Source of the DNA: Anseongella sp036570465 | GTDB lineage: Bacteria > Bacteroidota > Bacteroidia > Sphingobacteriales > Sphingobacteriaceae | Direction of reading: 5' to 3' | Assembly: GCA_036570465.1 (NCBI GenBank) | Contig: DATCYD010000100.1 | Coordinates: 1-17,322, forward strand | DNA length: 17,322 bases | In this document: positions 1 to 5,851 of the stretch, one piece after another | Layout of the letters: each line of letters starts with the position of its first letter | Position numbering within the stretch: position 1 is the first letter of the stretch | Notes under the pieces: generated by a model | Database searches by the model: none | The model's input: only the letters and a program-made list of their open reading frames with translations | Told to the model about the DNA's origin: nothing | Made by a program: the position numbers and the translations under genes

Positions 1-81
1 CAATGCTTTCTCTTCATCGGTACACGTGCCCTTCCGGTATTTTTGCAGTAATGCTTTCGCCTTGAGCAGATAGTTGTCCAT
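1..81 (-). CDS. FecR-family anti-sigma factor, N-terminal fragment (cut by window edge)
   Basis: Only the first 27 codons are present, reading in from an ATG at 81-79 and running off the left edge. The visible peptide begins MDNYLLKAKALLQ and continues with a KYRKGTCTDEEKAL segment. That pattern of a leucine-rich start followed by a short 'GTCT-EEK' turn is typical of the cytoplasmic head of Bacteroidetes FecR-type anti-sigma factors. These are single-span inner membrane proteins that hold an ECF sigma factor until a TonB-dependent receptor signals. The gene lies 62 bp downstream of an ECF sigma gene on the same strand, the standard order for such pairs. The position next to the sigma gene is strong support. 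The identification from 27 residues alone would be modest. Confidence 0.7.
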   Translation of the reverse strand, partial: MDNYLLKAKALLQKYRKGTCTDEEKAL

Positions 82-143
82 CCCCTTGATTGTGTTTTAA
101 CTGTATGAGACGGACAAGCCAAAGCCAGGGGGGGTGATGAATT

Positions 144-734
144 TTAAAAAATCTTTAAGATACTGTAAAGGAATATCCAGAACATGGTACCAAACTTTAT
201 TTTCAATACCTTCAGCGCGTTTTTTATATAGCCGCGGACGGTTTGTTCCGACAGGCCCAATTTATCGGCAATCTCCCGGTGACTGAGATGTTCCCTGCGG
301 CTAAGGTCAAAAACAATCTTTACCCGGGGAGGAAGCCGCCTGATCTCTCGTTCTATCAGGGCCGCAAGTTCCTTTTCCCGGACAAGGTGGTCGGTAGTAC
401 CGTTTGAATTAAGGAGGTAACTGGCAAAGGATCGGATATACTGAGAACTTGTTTGCTGCCTGGCGATCAGGTCGATCACCTTGTTTCGGACAGCTGTATA
501 AAGGTAGGACGAAAGGCCTCCGTTGATATGCATCGTTTCCCTCCTGGCCCATATATTGGCGAACAGGTCATGCACCAGATCCTTCGCCGTCTCCCGGTCG
601 CGAAGCCGGTTATAGGCATGAACGTAAAGCCGGCTGTAGTACTGCTCATACAATACCGAAAAGGCATGCTTGTCCCCTTCCCTCAACCGCATAAGCAGTT
701 CCTTCTCATCAAAAGATCCAGGTAAGGTTCTCAT
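144..734 (-). CDS. ECF sigma factor (Bacteroidetes FecI-like)
   Basis: This 196-residue protein has the two sigma domains expected of an ECF factor. Region 2 is at about residues 24-93, with FSVLYEQYY, the acidic ETAKDLVHDLFANIW segment and SSYLYTAVRNKVIDL. Region 4 is at about 128-178, with a helix-turn-helix around SHREIADKLGLSEQTVRGYI. It directs RNA polymerase to target promoters, usually those of SusC/SusD-type or iron-uptake systems in this phylum. The frame stays open to an ATG at 842, giving 36 extra residues. I chose the ATG at 734 because the protein then starts at the usual family position and because a TAnnTTTG promoter element lies inside that extension at 765-772. The FecR-like gene follows directly. 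The last 15 residues are unusually hydrophobic (FGTMFWIFLYSILKIF), which is common in this subgroup. Confidence 0.88.
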   Translation of the reverse strand: MRTLPGSFDEKELLMRLREGDKHAFSVLYEQYYSRLYVHAYNRLRDRETAKDLVHDLFANIWARRETMHINGGLSSYLYTAVRNKVIDLIARQQTSSQYIRSFASYLLNSNGTTDHLVREKELAALIEREIRRLPPRVKIVFDLSRREHLSHREIADKLGLSEQTVRGYIKNALKVLKIKFGTMFWIFLYSILKIF

Positions 735-764
735 AAAAGGTCGGTTACATCTCCGGAGCGAGCA

Positions 765-772
765 CAAATATA
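765..772 (-). promoter_or_regulatory. Predicted Bacteroidetes -7 promoter element for the ECF sigma gene
   Basis: On the minus strand this reads TATATTTG, a perfect match to the Bacteroidetes -7 consensus TAnnTTTG. It lies about 30 bp before the ATG at 734. No good TTTG -33 element is present at the usual 19-21 bp spacing; the nearest is an ATTG at about 18 bp. Assignment is therefore moderate. Confidence 0.4.
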
Positions 773-896
773 TAAAAATCAGACATAAAGCAATATGCTG
801 GTCAACGAACCCTGATCTTAAAGTTTGGATGCCTTTCAACATGTTATAGAGAATATCCTAAATCTTCAGAAGGAATTTTCATTTGGCACATGCGGT

Positions 897-1580
897 TTAA
901 TATATGGATTCTATCAGCAATACGATCCCAATGCATATTAGTCCCACGTACACGTAGATGAAGAATTTACCGCCATTCATACGGTGATTGATTACCCTAC
1001 CCAGATAAGTGGCCAGCAGCACGGCAGGAAGGCTCCATAAGAAAAGAGCGGTAACCTGAATGACCCAAAGGCCTTTTATCCAGTAACCGGCCATTCCAAC
1101 CATGCTGGCGGGAAGGAAATAGCCCTGTAAGGTAGCTCTGAAATGCTGCACAGACCAACGGCGCATGGAACCGTACACCACCAGCGGCGGCCCGTTCAGG
1201 CCATAGGCCCCGCCAAATATTCCCGCAAATAACCCGCATAGAAAAAGGCCGGCCCAGCTTTCTGATTCCAGTACGATGGACCGTCCAAACAGGGAATACA
1301 AAGAAAATCCAATGATCACTACTGCAAGACAGGCCTTTACCATTTGCTCATTGGCCGTTGTTAGCAATATAAGCCCTAAGGGTATTCCCAGTAGCGTAAA
1401 AAGCACCAGCCAGCCGGCGCTACGCACGTGAATTTTCTTCCAGTCTTGGGCAACTACCACACCTGCAACGGTAATGGAAACCAAAACGGAAACCGGAACG
1501 GCTATTTCAAGCGGAACATATAAAGCCAGTAACGGTACAGCGACAAGCGATTCACCAAATCCAAAAATTGAACGAACCAA
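897..1580 (-). CDS. TauE/SafE-family sulfite exporter-like permease, start interrupted by in-frame TGA
   Basis: This is a multi-pass inner membrane protein of the TauE/SafE family (DUF81), whose members move sulfite, sulfoacetate or other small anions. It shows the two-fold family repeat. The first glycine motif is FGFGESLVAVPLLALY near the start. The second is FAGIFGGAYGLNGPPLVVYG about 120 residues on. Several hydrophobic spans lie between and after them. The listed start is a TTG at 1580, which cuts away most of the first membrane helix. The same frame continues upstream through a plausible helix (LTLYTILIIFLATLVRS) to an ATG at 1679 with an AGGAG sequence 8 nt before it, but a TGA at 1655-1653 interrupts it. 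The gene is thus either a recent pseudogene, carries a sequencing error, or uses a non-ATG start. Its neighbours are regulators, so the substrate cannot be guessed from context. Confidence 0.75.
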   Translation of the reverse strand: MVRSIFGFGESLVAVPLLALYVPLEIAVPVSVLVSITVAGVVVAQDWKKIHVRSAGWLVLFTLLGIPLGLILLTTANEQMVKACLAVVIIGFSLYSLFGRSIVLESESWAGLFLCGLFAGIFGGAYGLNGPPLVVYGSMRRWSVQHFRATLQGYFLPASMVGMAGYWIKGLWVIQVTALFLWSLPAVLLATYLGRVINHRMNGGKFFIYVYVGLICIGIVLLIESIY

Positions 1581-1706
1581 TGTGGCCAGGAAAATAATAA
1601 GTATGGTATATAAAGTTAGAAAGTCGATTGCTGATTTAATTAAATGTTTGATTCAAGAAAAGAACGGCCTCAATTTCATGTAACGATCTCCTCGAAATAT
1701 GTCAGA

Positions 1707-1714
1707 CAAAAATA
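1707..1714 (-). promoter_or_regulatory. Predicted -7 promoter element of the left TauE/SafE gene
   Basis: The minus strand reads TATTTTTG, a perfect TAnnTTTG match, about 27 bp before the AGGAG-preceded ATG at 1679. The -33 position is a poor match. It supports transcription starting just upstream of the ATG that is followed by the in-frame TGA. Confidence 0.4.
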
Positions 1715-1737
1715 AGGTTTTAAGTACAGTTTATCCA

Positions 1738-1753
1738 GGGTAATCAATTACCC
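1738..1753. promoter_or_regulatory. Dyad GGGTAAT-CA-ATTACCC, candidate operator
   Basis: Perfect 7-bp arms are separated by 2 bp. The dyad lies about 24 bp upstream of the predicted -7 element of the left TauE/SafE gene, so it would overlap the -33 region. Such short, tightly spaced dyads are typical of dimeric repressors. No regulator gene next to it explains it. Confidence 0.4.
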
Positions 1754-1837
1754 GGAATGGTATGACGAGATGAAGTGTCAACAAATGTTGTTCCTTATAA
1801 TGTTTCAGAAAGCGCTGGCAGCAGCATTTGCTTTTAT

Positions 1838-1901
1838 GAGGGGTGTTCAAAGATGGGTTTGCGTTTAAGGATGGCGTGTTTAGAACCGATTCTGTTAATC
1901 C
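1838..1901 (+). repeat. 64-bp direct repeat, copy A
   Basis: This segment matches 3831-3894 in the same orientation at 52 of 64 positions by hand count. In one frame both copies encode GVFKDG-(2 residues)-FKDGVFRT, and many of the differences fall in third codon positions. That suggests a formerly translated sequence. Here the frame continues to DSVNPPSHI and then a stop at the start of the palindrome. The two copies flank the monooxygenase and TetR remnant. I do not recognise the encoded motif. Confidence 0.7.
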
Positions 1902-1907
1902 ACCTTC

Positions 1908-1952
1908 TCATATTTAAAGCCAAAAATAACATCAATTTGGCTTTAAATATGA
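1908..1952. repeat. Long perfect palindrome, 17-bp stem with 11-nt loop
   Basis: The arms 1908-1924 (TCATATTTAAAGCCAAA) and 1936-1952 are exact reverse complements, separated by the 11 bases at 1925-1935. An 11-bp piece of the left arm, TTAAAGCCAAA, occurs again as a direct copy at 1964-1974. No T-run follows on either strand, so it does not look like an ordinary intrinsic terminator. It starts right after the end of repeat copy A. It may be a recombination or element end, or a strong RNA hairpin. Confidence 0.8.
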
Positions 1953-2191
1953 AAAAAGTACAGTTAAAGCCAAATAATCCGAGACGATGACGATCGTAAA
2001 GCAGGGAAAAACCTGAAAGGAACATCTGCAATGCCTGCAGGAAGAAGTCAGCGAAGGCAAGAAACGCCACTGCTGCTTGCCCGGGTGCCCACACCGGAGC
2101 CCGAATGCTGAAAAGTGGTTTAAGTAAAAGAATTGAAAGCGCCGCACAGAGGCTAAGGTATGAATGGCGGAGAAGAAGTTCTTAATAGAGT

Positions 2192-2224
2192 ATTGTACTG
2201 ACCAGTCAGTTTTTTTTATATTTA
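2192..2224 (+). promoter_or_regulatory. Predicted promoter of the FAD monooxygenase with embedded TetR-type operator
   Basis: ATTG at 2192-2195 can serve as a -33 element and TATATTTA at 2217-2224 as a -7 element (one mismatch to TAnnTTTG), 21 bp apart. The dyad ACTGAC-CA-GTCAGT at 2197-2210 fills most of the spacer. Its arms (ACTGAC and GTCAGT) are perfect and resemble many TetR/AcrR-family operators. A repressor bound here would block polymerase. A TetR-family remnant directly follows the monooxygenase. Confidence 0.55.
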
Positions 2225-2284
2225 TTTCCCTGTATTGTAAAAACGAAGACTCGGAGTAGCAAAAATCTGAAAACAAATTGACCA

Positions 2285-3469
2285 ATGGACAATAGAAATA
2301 TCTTGATATCAGGTGCAGGGATAGCAGGGCTGACACTCGCATACTGGCTGAATAAATTCGGTTTTAACCCGACCGTGGTGGAAATATCACCGAAACTCCG
2401 GGAAGGCGGCTACGCCATTGATTTTTGGGGAGCAGGCTTTGATGTGGCGGAAAGGATGAATATTGTACCCGATCTGCGCAAAGCCGATCTGGGGATTCCC
2501 GAACTTGTTTTTGTGGACAAGGACAATAAACGAAAGGGCGGGTTCAACAATGACAAGCTCAGAAAAATGGTGAACGGCCGTTTGGTAACTTTGCTACGCA
2601 GCGATCTGTCAAAAGTAATTCATGAACACCTTGACAAGGATATTGAAATTATTTTCGGGAATTCTATCCATAAAATAGAACAAACTCAAGAAGAGGTAGC
2701 GGTAACCTTTGACAGTGGCAACACCCGCTCGTTTGACCTGGTTATCGGTGCCGATGGCTTGCATTCCAACGTGCGCACCCTGATTTTTGGAGACGAGGCA
2801 CAGTTTGAAAAATATTATGGCTATTATACGTCTTCCTACACATTTGAGAACGGCGTTTTTAATGACCGTTCCGTCCGGATGTACAATATCCCTGGTAAGC
2901 AGGTAACGGTGTATTCCATCAATGAAAACAGAGCCGCGGTGCTTTTCGTCTTTACTTCACCGGAGCAATTGTCCTACGACCATCATGACATTGAAAAGCA
3001 GAAGGAAATTTTGATAGCCAAATACGAAAACACAGGCTGGAAATGCAACGAATTGCTTTCAAAAATGGATACGTCCCCCGATTTCTTTTTTGATGTGGTA
3101 AGCCAGATCCAGATAAATCGTTGGTCCCAGAGCCGCGTAAGTCTGGTAGGCGATGCCTGCGATTGCCCCTCATTTTTGGCAGGGCAAGGCTCAACATTGG
3201 CAATGGTGGGGGCCTATATCCTTGCCGGTGAACTGAAAGAAGCGAATGGAAATTATACAACCGCATTTGAGGCTTATGAAAATATTTTCAAGCCCTTCAT
3301 GGAAAGCAAACAGCAATCAGCGCAGAAATTCGCAGCATCAATCGTTCCCCAAAACAAGTTCAGCATTTGGCTGAGAAATGCCTTTACGAAGCTGATGCGT
3401 TTGCCGTTTGTCCGCAAGCCGTTCATCAAGCGGTTTATGGACGATACACTGGAACTTAAAAATTATTAA
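2285..3469 (+). CDS. FAD-dependent monooxygenase (TetX / PHBH-type)
   Basis: This 394-residue cytoplasmic flavoprotein belongs to the class A aromatic hydroxylase family that includes the tetracycline-inactivating TetX (about 390 residues). The FAD dinucleotide fold is at residues 6-34 with GAGIAG at 10-15. The DG motif, GADGLHSNVR, is at 155-164. The second FAD motif is VGDACDCPSFLAGQGSTLAM at 288-307, whose GD contacts the ribityl chain. Such enzymes use NAD(P)H and O2 to hydroxylate an aromatic or polyketide substrate. The ATG at 2285 places the GxGxxG motif at the usual distance from the N-terminus. A TetR-type operator upstream and a TetR remnant downstream suggest induction by a small molecule. 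The sequence does not prove tetracycline as substrate, so antibiotic or phenolic-compound modification is equally possible. Confidence 0.88.
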   Translation: MDNRNILISGAGIAGLTLAYWLNKFGFNPTVVEISPKLREGGYAIDFWGAGFDVAERMNIVPDLRKADLGIPELVFVDKDNKRKGGFNNDKLRKMVNGRLVTLLRSDLSKVIHEHLDKDIEIIFGNSIHKIEQTQEEVAVTFDSGNTRSFDLVIGADGLHSNVRTLIFGDEAQFEKYYGYYTSSYTFENGVFNDRSVRMYNIPGKQVTVYSINENRAAVLFVFTSPEQLSYDHHDIEKQKEILIAKYENTGWKCNELLSKMDTSPDFFFDVVSQIQINRWSQSRVSLVGDACDCPSFLAGQGSTLAMVGAYILAGELKEANGNYTTAFEAYENIFKPFMESKQQSAQKFAASIVPQNKFSIWLRNAFTKLMRLPFVRKPFIKRFMDDTLELKNY

Positions 3470-3487
3470 AGCATCACTTACACCTGA

Positions 3488-3994
3488 GTTAGACGCAGAA
3501 AACTTTTTTATTTCATCATCCACAAAACAAAATTGTCCCGCCTGGCACTGTCGCTAACCATACAGCCGGAGGTAACCAAAGGGCTTGCCAAAGAAATGGA
3601 AACCGCCAGAATATTATGGACGGGCGACCTGGCAAAAGCCTTCAAAGCGTTGGGCTATAAGGATTCCGAAATGGGAGCGCTTCAGATTTGCGCCCTGTTT
3701 GACGGCATCGGGCTGGCTTTTATTTCCATGAAGGATTATCCGATAAAGGAAACCGCCGGTTCATTGAAAAAAAGTATTACGCCGGATTCTCTACTTTGCA
3801 GCGTTGCTAAATGCGGGAGAAAGTCATTACGAGGGGTGTTCAAAGATGGACTTATATTTAAGGACGGGGTGTTTAGAACCGCTTCCAACAATCCTGCCTT
3901 CGCTCATAACGTGTTGAAAATGAAAGAAAAATGGCTGCTTGTTATGGAGCAGCCCGGAGAAAATCTGTCTGATTTTGAGACTTGTTGCGGGTAG
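3488..3994 (+). pseudogene. TetR-family regulator remnant (C-terminal ligand domain only) fused in frame to unknown sequence
   Basis: The open frame runs from 3488 with no ATG near its head; a TTG at 3533 is the only start-like codon before the recognisable part. The segment translated from about 3533 to 3780 looks like the C-terminal ligand and dimer domain of a Bacteroidetes TetR/AcrR regulator: LTIQPEVTKGLAKEME, LAKAFKALGYKDSEM, ALQICALFDGIGLAFI and DYPIKE. The DNA-binding N-terminal half, roughly 90-100 residues, is absent, and only 18 bp separate this frame from the monooxygenase stop. From about 3785 onward the frame enters unrelated sequence that contains repeat copy B (GVFKDG...FKDGVFRT) and ends FETCCG. 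It is best read as a truncated and fused repressor relic, not a working regulator. A residual dimerisation or ligand-binding peptide cannot be excluded. Confidence 0.65.
3831..3894 (+). repeat. 64-bp direct repeat, copy B
   Basis: This is the partner of 1838-1901, same orientation and about 81% identical. It lies inside the open frame that continues from the TetR remnant, just past the point where TetR similarity ends. Confidence 0.7.
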
Positions 3995-4065
3995 GGGAAA
4001 TTTTTTGAACCACTTGAGGAAGTGTTGAGGGTTATTGAAGCCATCGTAAATGATGCTGATGTTAG

Positions 4066-4090
4066 AAGCTGAGCTATTGACTCAGTTTTT
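4066..4090 (+). terminator. Intrinsic terminator behind the monooxygenase/TetR block
   Basis: The stem AAGCTGAG / CTCAGTTT (one G-T pair) closes a 7-nt loop and runs into TTTTT at 4086-4090. It is oriented to stop transcripts from the plus-strand monooxygenase block before they run into the oppositely oriented sulfur operon. Confidence 0.5.
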
Positions 4091-4095
4091 GCGTT

Positions 4096-4129
4096 GCCCG
4101 GTTCGAAATGCCGGGCTCCTTTCCTCTTT
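4096..4129 (+). terminator. Second hairpin with pyrimidine-rich tail
   Basis: GCCCGG at 4096-4101 pairs with CCGGGC at 4111-4116 across a 9-nt loop, followed by TCCTTTCCTCTTT. It could back up the first terminator. On the minus strand no T-run follows, so it is not an obvious terminator for the Crp-family gene. Confidence 0.35.
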
Positions 4130-4131
4130 GA

Positions 4132-4758
4132 TCACAAAACCTCTATATTATTCCGGCTCATGCGGATTTTCCCTTCGTTTTCAAATGCTTTTAAAAGCCT
4201 TGAGATAACCACTCTGGAACTATTCAAATCAAGGGCAATTTCCTGATGAGTACGATTCACCGTTCTTGAATTGTTGATCTTGCATTTTTCCAGTAAGTAA
4301 TTGTATAAGCGTTCGTCTACCTTCATGAACGCGATATTGTCGATGGCTGTGAGCATTTCGTTAAGGCGGTTGTTGTAGCTGTTGAAGACGAATGCCCTCC
4401 AGCTTTGGTAGCTACTTATCCAATCCTCCATTTTGCGCACGGGGATCATTGCTACCAGGCCGGTGTTTTCGGCGACCGCTTTTATCTCGCTTTTTTTCTC
4501 CCCCATGCAGCACGCTAATGTCATCGCACATGTGTCGCCTTTTTCTATAAAGTACAGAAGCAGCTCTCCCGCGTCAAAATCTTCGCGCATAATTTTAATC
4601 GCTCCATTGATAAGTAATGGTATTGATTTAATGTAGGCGCCGATATCGATCAGTATGTCTCCCTCGTTAAATTCGACCAGTTTTGCTACGGCCGATATTT
4701 CTTCTATTAGGGCCCTTTCGAATATCCCGCCATAGGCATCCTGAATCACAGCTTTCAT
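4132..4758 (-). CDS. Crp/Fnr-family transcriptional regulator
   Basis: This 208-residue protein has the Crp layout. The N-terminal beta-roll sensor domain is at about 10-115 (FNEGDILIDIGAYIKSIPLLINGAIKI, then LLLYFIEKGDTCAMTLACCMG). A dimer helix is at about 118-150. A winged helix-turn-helix is at about 166-192 (RTHQEIALDLNSSRVVISRLLKAFENEGKI). The usual cAMP-contacting residues of the phosphate-binding cassette are not evident. In their place are Cys77, Cys83 and Cys84, with another Cys at 159, so a thiol or persulfide signal is more likely than cAMP, though this is inference. It is the last gene of the sulfur operon, 54 bp after the YeeE-like gene, and probably controls it. It may also control the divergent efflux operon. 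Confidence 0.85.
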   Translation of the reverse strand: MKAVIQDAYGGIFERALIEEISAVAKLVEFNEGDILIDIGAYIKSIPLLINGAIKIMREDFDAGELLLYFIEKGDTCAMTLACCMGEKKSEIKAVAENTGLVAMIPVRKMEDWISSYQSWRAFVFNSYNNRLNEMLTAIDNIAFMKVDERLYNYLLEKCKINNSRTVNRTHQEIALDLNSSRVVISRLLKAFENEGKIRMSRNNIEVL

Positions 4759-4812
4759 GATGAGTTATCATTTTTAATAAAACGGCGCTCTTTCCGCTTT
4801 AAGTACATGTGA

Positions 4813-5274
4813 CTAATGAGGCAGCTTTTCCCGCAGGTAGCCATATACCCATGTTCCGGCGATGGCACTCGCCAGCGTAACCGCAACGACCGTGGCCCCA
4901 GAGCCAATCTGGGCGAAAAGCGGCCCCGGGCAAGCGCCGGTGGCTGCCCAGCCGAAACCAAAGATCAGCCCGCCGTAGATCTGGCCCTTGCTGAACTTCT
5001 TGGGCGCAATATTGATCGGGTCTCCGTTAAAGGTCCTGACCTGGAATTTCTTGATCAGCCAAACCGACAGAGCGCCGACCAGTACCGCGCTGCCGATGAT
5101 CCCGTACATATGAAAGGATTGCAGGCGGAACATTTCCTGTATGCGGAACCAGCTGACTACTTCGGATTTTACGAATACGATGCCAAAGAGGATGCCCACG
5201 ACCAGGTACTTAATATTTTGATGCCAGCTCGGGTGACTTTCAGGAACGCGCGTGGCATTTGTGTACTGTTTCAT
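4813..5274 (-). CDS. YeeE/YedE-family membrane protein, half-size (C-terminal type)
   Basis: This 153-residue protein has about four hydrophobic segments. It carries the conserved family signature GFGWAATGACPGPLFAQIGSG at 106-126, with the essential-type Cys at 115. YeeE/YedE (DUF395/TsuA) proteins carry thiosulfate or related sulfur compounds across the inner membrane. In TsuA two homologous halves are fused; here they are separate genes, as in the PmpA/PmpB pair of Serratia. This half corresponds to the second repeat. It begins 13 nt after the stop of the other half, so the two are very likely co-translated and form one transporter. Next to a persulfide dioxygenase, the cargo is probably thiosulfate, sulfide-derived polysulfide, or persulfide sulfur. 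Confidence 0.85.
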   Translation of the reverse strand: MKQYTNATRVPESHPSWHQNIKYLVVGILFGIVFVKSEVVSWFRIQEMFRLQSFHMYGIIGSAVLVGALSVWLIKKFQVRTFNGDPINIAPKKFSKGQIYGGLIFGFGWAATGACPGPLFAQIGSGATVVAVTLASAIAGTWVYGYLREKLPH

Positions 5275-5287
5275 TTCTTGTTTTGGA

Positions 5288-5851
5288 TTAAAGTGAAAGG
5301 ATGAGCGGCAGGATCAGGTTGGCCATGACAAAGCCGCCTGCCATAAAGCAGATCGTTGCCACTAATGATGGCCATTGAAGGTTAGACAATCCCATAATGG
5401 CGTGTCCGCTGGTGCATCCTCCGGCGTAACGGGTCCCGAATCCCACCATAAAGCCTCCAGCTACCATGAGCAGAAAGCCTTTCAGCGTGAAGAGTGTTTC
5501 CCAGCTCATGACCTCTCCGGGGATCAGGTTGCTGTAATCGGTGATGCCATAACGGGCAAGTTCTTCGGTCAGGGCGGGAGCTACTTTCACCGGATCGGTA
5601 TTGGCCAGCCATTGTCCAGCCAGAAGTCCTCCCAAAAGAATACCGGCGACAAAGAACAGGTTCCAGATCTCCTTTTTCCAATCGTATTTGAAGAAAGGAA
5701 TACCAGCGGGTACGCAAGATGCACAGATGTGTCTCAGGGACGAACTGATCCCGAACGATTTGTTTCCCAATAGCAGAAGTGTCGGTACCGTAAGGCCGAT
5801 CAGGGGGCCGGCGATGTACCAGGGCCAGGGTTGTTTGATAAATTCGATCAT
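5288..5851 (-). CDS. YeeE/YedE-family membrane protein, half-size (N-terminal type)
   Basis: This 187-residue inner membrane protein has about five hydrophobic segments. The family signature is FGTRYAGGCTSGHAIMGLSN at 138-157, whose Cys146 matches the conserved sulfur-relay Cys of YeeE proteins. A further pair, HICASC (Cys43, Cys46), lies in the first half. The start ATG at 5851 overlaps the stop of the persulfide dioxygenase by 4 bp (ATGA), which indicates translational coupling. That ties transport directly to the oxidation enzyme. Together with the following 153-residue half it should make up a complete YeeE-type channel. The exact substrate among thiosulfate, polysulfide or sulfite cannot be told from sequence. 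Confidence 0.87.
   Translation of the reverse strand: MIEFIKQPWPWYIAGPLIGLTVPTLLLLGNKSFGISSSLRHICASCVPAGIPFFKYDWKKEIWNLFFVAGILLGGLLAGQWLANTDPVKVAPALTEELARYGITDYSNLIPGEVMSWETLFTLKGFLLMVAGGFMVGFGTRYAGGCTSGHAIMGLSNLQWPSLVATICFMAGGFVMANLILPLILSL

Larger units (their letters stand above)
1715..2191. other. Gene-poor region without a recognisable gene
   Basis: Apart from the dyad, repeat copy A and the palindrome, I see no convincing gene here. Short open frames exist on both strands but none has recognisable motifs or a convincing start. One stop-free run of about 60 codons without an ATG at its head spans roughly 2003-2185 on the plus strand. It is rich in Arg, Lys and Cys and resembles nothing I know. 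The mixture of repeats and broken frames suggests a scar of past insertion or deletion. Confidence 0.5.

Noticed and set aside
128..134. Run of seven G between the sigma and FecR-like genes as a phase-variation tract
   Set aside because: It is short, lies outside coding sequence and outside any recognised promoter spacer, so there is no evidence of a switching role.
735..842. N-terminal extension of the ECF sigma factor to an ATG at 842
   Set aside because: The extra 36 residues do not resemble the family and include the predicted promoter element; the ATG at 734 gives the normal protein.
1775..1990. Open frame of 71 codons through repeat copy A and the palindrome
   Set aside because: The start is weak, the second half simply translates the palindrome, and the alternative frame shows the more conservative changes between the repeat copies.
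1834..2342. Overlapping minus-strand frames in the gene-poor region
   Set aside because: No motifs, no clear start, and one runs into the start of the monooxygenase; I cannot support them as genes.
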